Positions 61,425-64,000 of a stretch of DNA of 64,000 nucleotides are shown piece after piece. The notes below the pieces were generated by a model, which saw only the letters and a list, made by a program, of their open reading frames with translations, was not told the origin of the DNA and did no database searches. Every line of letters starts with the position of its first letter. Within the stretch, counting starts at the first letter, position 1. The stretch is from Chaunax sp. Z400 (lineage: Eukaryota > Chordata > Actinopteri > Lophiiformes > Chaunacidae), in assembly GCA_037577475.1 (NCBI GenBank), contig CM075184.1, positions 30,835,094 through 30,899,093 on the forward strand, given 5' to 3'. Both the position numbers and the translations under genes were made by a program.

Positions 61425-61511
61425 AGAAAGTGAATTTCATTGTCCCAGATCGTGTCTCTGCACAATGACAATACAGTCTAATATCTAATCTAATCTAATC
61501 TAATCTAATCT
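61425..61511 (+). mobile_element. LINE 3' tail with (TAATC)n terminus
   Basis: GTGAATTTCATTGTCCCAGA, then CTCTGCACAATGACAATACA and a TCTAATCTAATC pentamer array (about 61484-61511). The motif GAATTTC..TTGT..TGCACAATGACAATA[AC]A followed by short tandem units is the typical 3' end of teleost CR1/Rex-like LINEs, which end in microsatellite-like repeats rather than poly-A. No upstream coding part was recognised, so it is severely 5'-truncated. Confidence 0.6.
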
Positions 61512-62473
61512 ATTTTCCAAAATCTCTTTCTTTCTTTAACTTAAGCACATTAAGGCATCATCTTTCATTTCATTTAAGCACATTTTTCTGTGCAAAACAT
61601 GTGTTTCTGCTTGACATGATTTTGCAAACAGAACCAGATCACAGTCGATCTTTTCTTTTCCTCCATAAAATAATCAGGATATAGGAAATTATAGTGATGT
61701 CCACATGTACCACAGTGTTCAAGGTAAATCTTTAAAGGTACATTTTCAACAAATGACCGACAACAAATGCAAGTCTTGGATGGGTATCATGTTTTGATAT
61801 CCATCCATCCTCACATCAACCTCAGATTTTCATCATTCTCAACACACAACATGTCATTAACCTCCCCCTCCTCCAACTACACACACTGATGGAATCAAAC
61901 CAGAGGGCATCCCAGCACCTCTGCAATATTCATATCTCTGGTGCCAGTTCGGCAACTGAACCAAGGGCTTGAGCTCAAAGGGGAGCGGCGTGCGAATGAG
62001 GTGCGTTAAGGGGGCACGGTGTGGTGATTACTGGAGCTCCTAATTTTAGTAATGAGGCTGCCGTGAGAGGAGACGTGAGATCTGTGAGCGACGTGTGAGG
62101 AATGAGGATAGGGAGTTATGGGTGATGTCTGTGAGGACAAAGTGTTGGAGCTGCAGGGAGAAGACAGGAGACCAGGGTGCATGTCAGTCCTCGAGTGTGG
62201 GCACTGATTCACACTCGCTCAAATGCATATATGAACTCAGTCACGTGAACTCCAACATCACTTTTTCTCTCCTCATCTGCCAATATTCTTGTGGGATGTT
62301 GTTTTGTTTTGGGGGGGAGGCATATCTAAATCCAAGTGCGAGGAGCGTCGTGTATTTACTTACTCCCCCGTCTTTTTAATGGAGTGTGCAGTGTGTGGAA
62401 ATGAAAGGTCTTGCTGAGGGCTAACCCCTCCTGTAAGATTCCGAGCCAGAGAAGTTTGCACAAAAAAAAGTTT

Positions 62474-62475
<2 letters not shown>

Positions 62476-62511
<36 letters not shown>
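62476..62511 (+). repeat. (AC)18 microsatellite
   Basis: A pure AC run; on the kctd transcript strand it is a UG repeat. Confidence 0.95.
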
Positions 62512-62513
<2 letters not shown>

Positions 62514-62787
62514 GCACACTTATGGCGAAGGATGACCTCTCTAATTTCAGGAGCGGGGGCTCCATCCGAGGGATAAATTAGAACATTTAGGCCTCCTGCA
62601 TGGTTGAGGTGCTGCAGCCTCACCTGACAGAGGATTAGCACAACAGTGAGGAGCAGCTAAATCACACATGCACAAACACACAGCCATAAGACGTAAGCAA
62701 GAATTCACGCTTAGTACAAATGCAAACTGCAAAACACATATTCACACATAAACTTGTTGAACAGACCTGAAAACCACATGCCGCGCG

Positions 62788-62822
62788 CCCCCCCCCCCCC
62801 CCCCCCCCCCCCACACACACAC
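62788..62822 (+). repeat. poly-C25 followed by (AC)n
   Basis: Twenty-five consecutive C residues (62788-62812) followed by ACACACACAC. On the minus strand, which is the kctd transcript, this is a G25 run able to form G-quadruplexes. Confidence 0.92.
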
Positions 62823-64000
62823 ACTTCCTGATTAAAACTAAAATGTGGGCTGACGTGCTGCTAGCGAGCAGAAAGGACCACTTGGAAAAGCTCGCCCCCC
62901 CCTTTTGTCCGCCGGCCATACGACGGCGACAAACACTGTAATTTGTGAGACAGAAGGGGCGGCAGACAGCTGATGGTGAGGATGGCTAATTAAGAGACCT
63001 GCCCAAGCATCAAACACCCCCATATCCATGACAGACGACGGAGGAGCCTAACGATTATGGAAATGATATTACATCGACTTCTTTGATCATTGCATCACAT
63101 TGCATTTTTCCCCATCATCTCTTAACACATGTGGGACTCTGTCATGTTTGGCAATGAATTTGGTCACAGAGGAGAGGGGAGTGATCAATACAGATAGTCT
63201 GAAAACACTTTTATCATTAACGCACGGCAACACAAAAGACTTAAGGATATTATTACAGATAGTTGTAACTGATTCAAGAATAGTGTAATGACTATAAAGA
63301 GCCATGAAAAAAAAAACCTTCACATTCAGTTTGACACTGTGGATTAGTGCTACAGGGGCATAAACAATACATTGAATAATTAAGATGTATCCAAGCAAAA
63401 GGTTTCAATGTCTACGGGACATTGTCCTGAAATCAATCCCAGCTGACGACAGCAAGCAACGCACCCTCTTAAAAAGCTAACACATGTCCTGATGGCTCAG
63501 TTAAGCACAACATACTTGTGTCTGCAGGCTTTCAGATCCCAGCTTACATAGTATGCTCTACTTGGACTTGCAGATTTCTCTGCTTGTTTTCCTGACTCAC
63601 TTGAGCGAAACCATAGCGAAATATTCTAACAGTGCGTTTCATATGAGCGATCTGATTGGTCAAGGTATGAGTCCAAGCATGATGATTTCTGTAAAATGGA
63701 ATTAAGGCCAATTAGCGTTGTGTTTTTGAAACTTAGAGATGACCGCAGAGGATAGTACAACAACTAGTTCCACCCTGAACTTTAGCTCTTCTTCTTGTCT
63801 TTTCCTGCCTGTGTGATGAAAGCAGAAAGCTGATCTCCTCAAGTCTCTTCATCCCCAGAGATCCTCATACATCTGAAACATAATAAACCATTCTCATTGT
63901 TACAGGGTCGACTTTTCTGCACGGGGATCTGGCCCCAAAAAACACACACACATAACCAGCGAGCTGCCACTCAATCTGGGGTGGCAACGGGGAAGAAAAG

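Larger units (their letters stand above)
61218..64000 (-). other. kctd1/15: intron of the KCTD1/15-family gene (3' part)
   Basis: No second exon of the minus-strand gene appears up to the right edge. The stretch holds a LINE tail at 61425-61511, a CA microsatellite, and a poly-C/CA tract at 62788-62822. Otherwise unremarkable intron. Confidence 0.75.

Overview
This is vertebrate, almost certainly teleost fish, nuclear DNA. It has short exons in very long introns, canonical GT-AG splice sites, many long (TG)n/(CA)n microsatellites, and a teleost-style mix of degraded repeats: tRNA-derived SINEs, LINE relics, small MITE-like DNA elements and dispersed repeats. There is no prokaryotic gene organisation.

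Two genes are supported and they converge. The + strand carries the last five coding exons of a TAF4-family TFIID subunit at 4491-4621, 7384-7509, 11589-11645, 25905-26027 and 55007-55180. They end in a TAG stop, followed by a ~2 kb 3' UTR with a single AATAAA at 57124. Together they encode the C-terminal ~202 residues: part of the histone fold that pairs with TAF12, a charged helical linker, an SV40-like nuclear localisation motif, and the conserved C-terminal region. The - strand carries the last coding exon of a KCTD1/KCTD15-family BTB protein (61217-61059) with a probable ~3.2 kb 3' UTR ending near 57830. The rest of that gene lies beyond the right edge. The two predicted 3' ends are only ~0.7 kb apart. 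A TAF4-family gene converging on a KCTD1/15-family gene matches the mammalian TAF4B-KCTD1 arrangement, but the residues resemble TAF4 and KCTD15 more, so paralogue identity is open.

Layout: 1-4490 is taf4 intron ending in a long TG microsatellite that abuts an exon. 4491-26027 holds four taf4 exons separated by introns of 2.8, 4.1 and 14.3 kb, with microsatellites and a few repeats. 26028-55006 is one 29 kb last intron containing nearly all of the recognisable mobile-element history: a SINE nested in another repeat, an antisense SINE, a 2.5 kb dispersed repeat carrying a frameshifted coiled-coil coding block, two LINE relics and a Harbinger-like MITE with intact target duplication. It also contains low-repeat stretches that look like candidate conserved non-coding elements. 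55007-57150 is the taf4 terminal exon, 57150-57830 is the intergenic gap, 57830-61217 is the kctd terminal exon, and 61218-64000 is kctd intron.

The most noteworthy items are the coiled-coil block inside the dispersed repeat, the TG tract that replaces most of the polypyrimidine tract of a taf4 exon, the three consecutive frame-preserving exons (one carrying the nuclear localisation motif), and the paralogue puzzle of the linked gene pair. No wholly new biological system was seen. All identifications come from reading the sequence and from remembered family features; no database search was possible.
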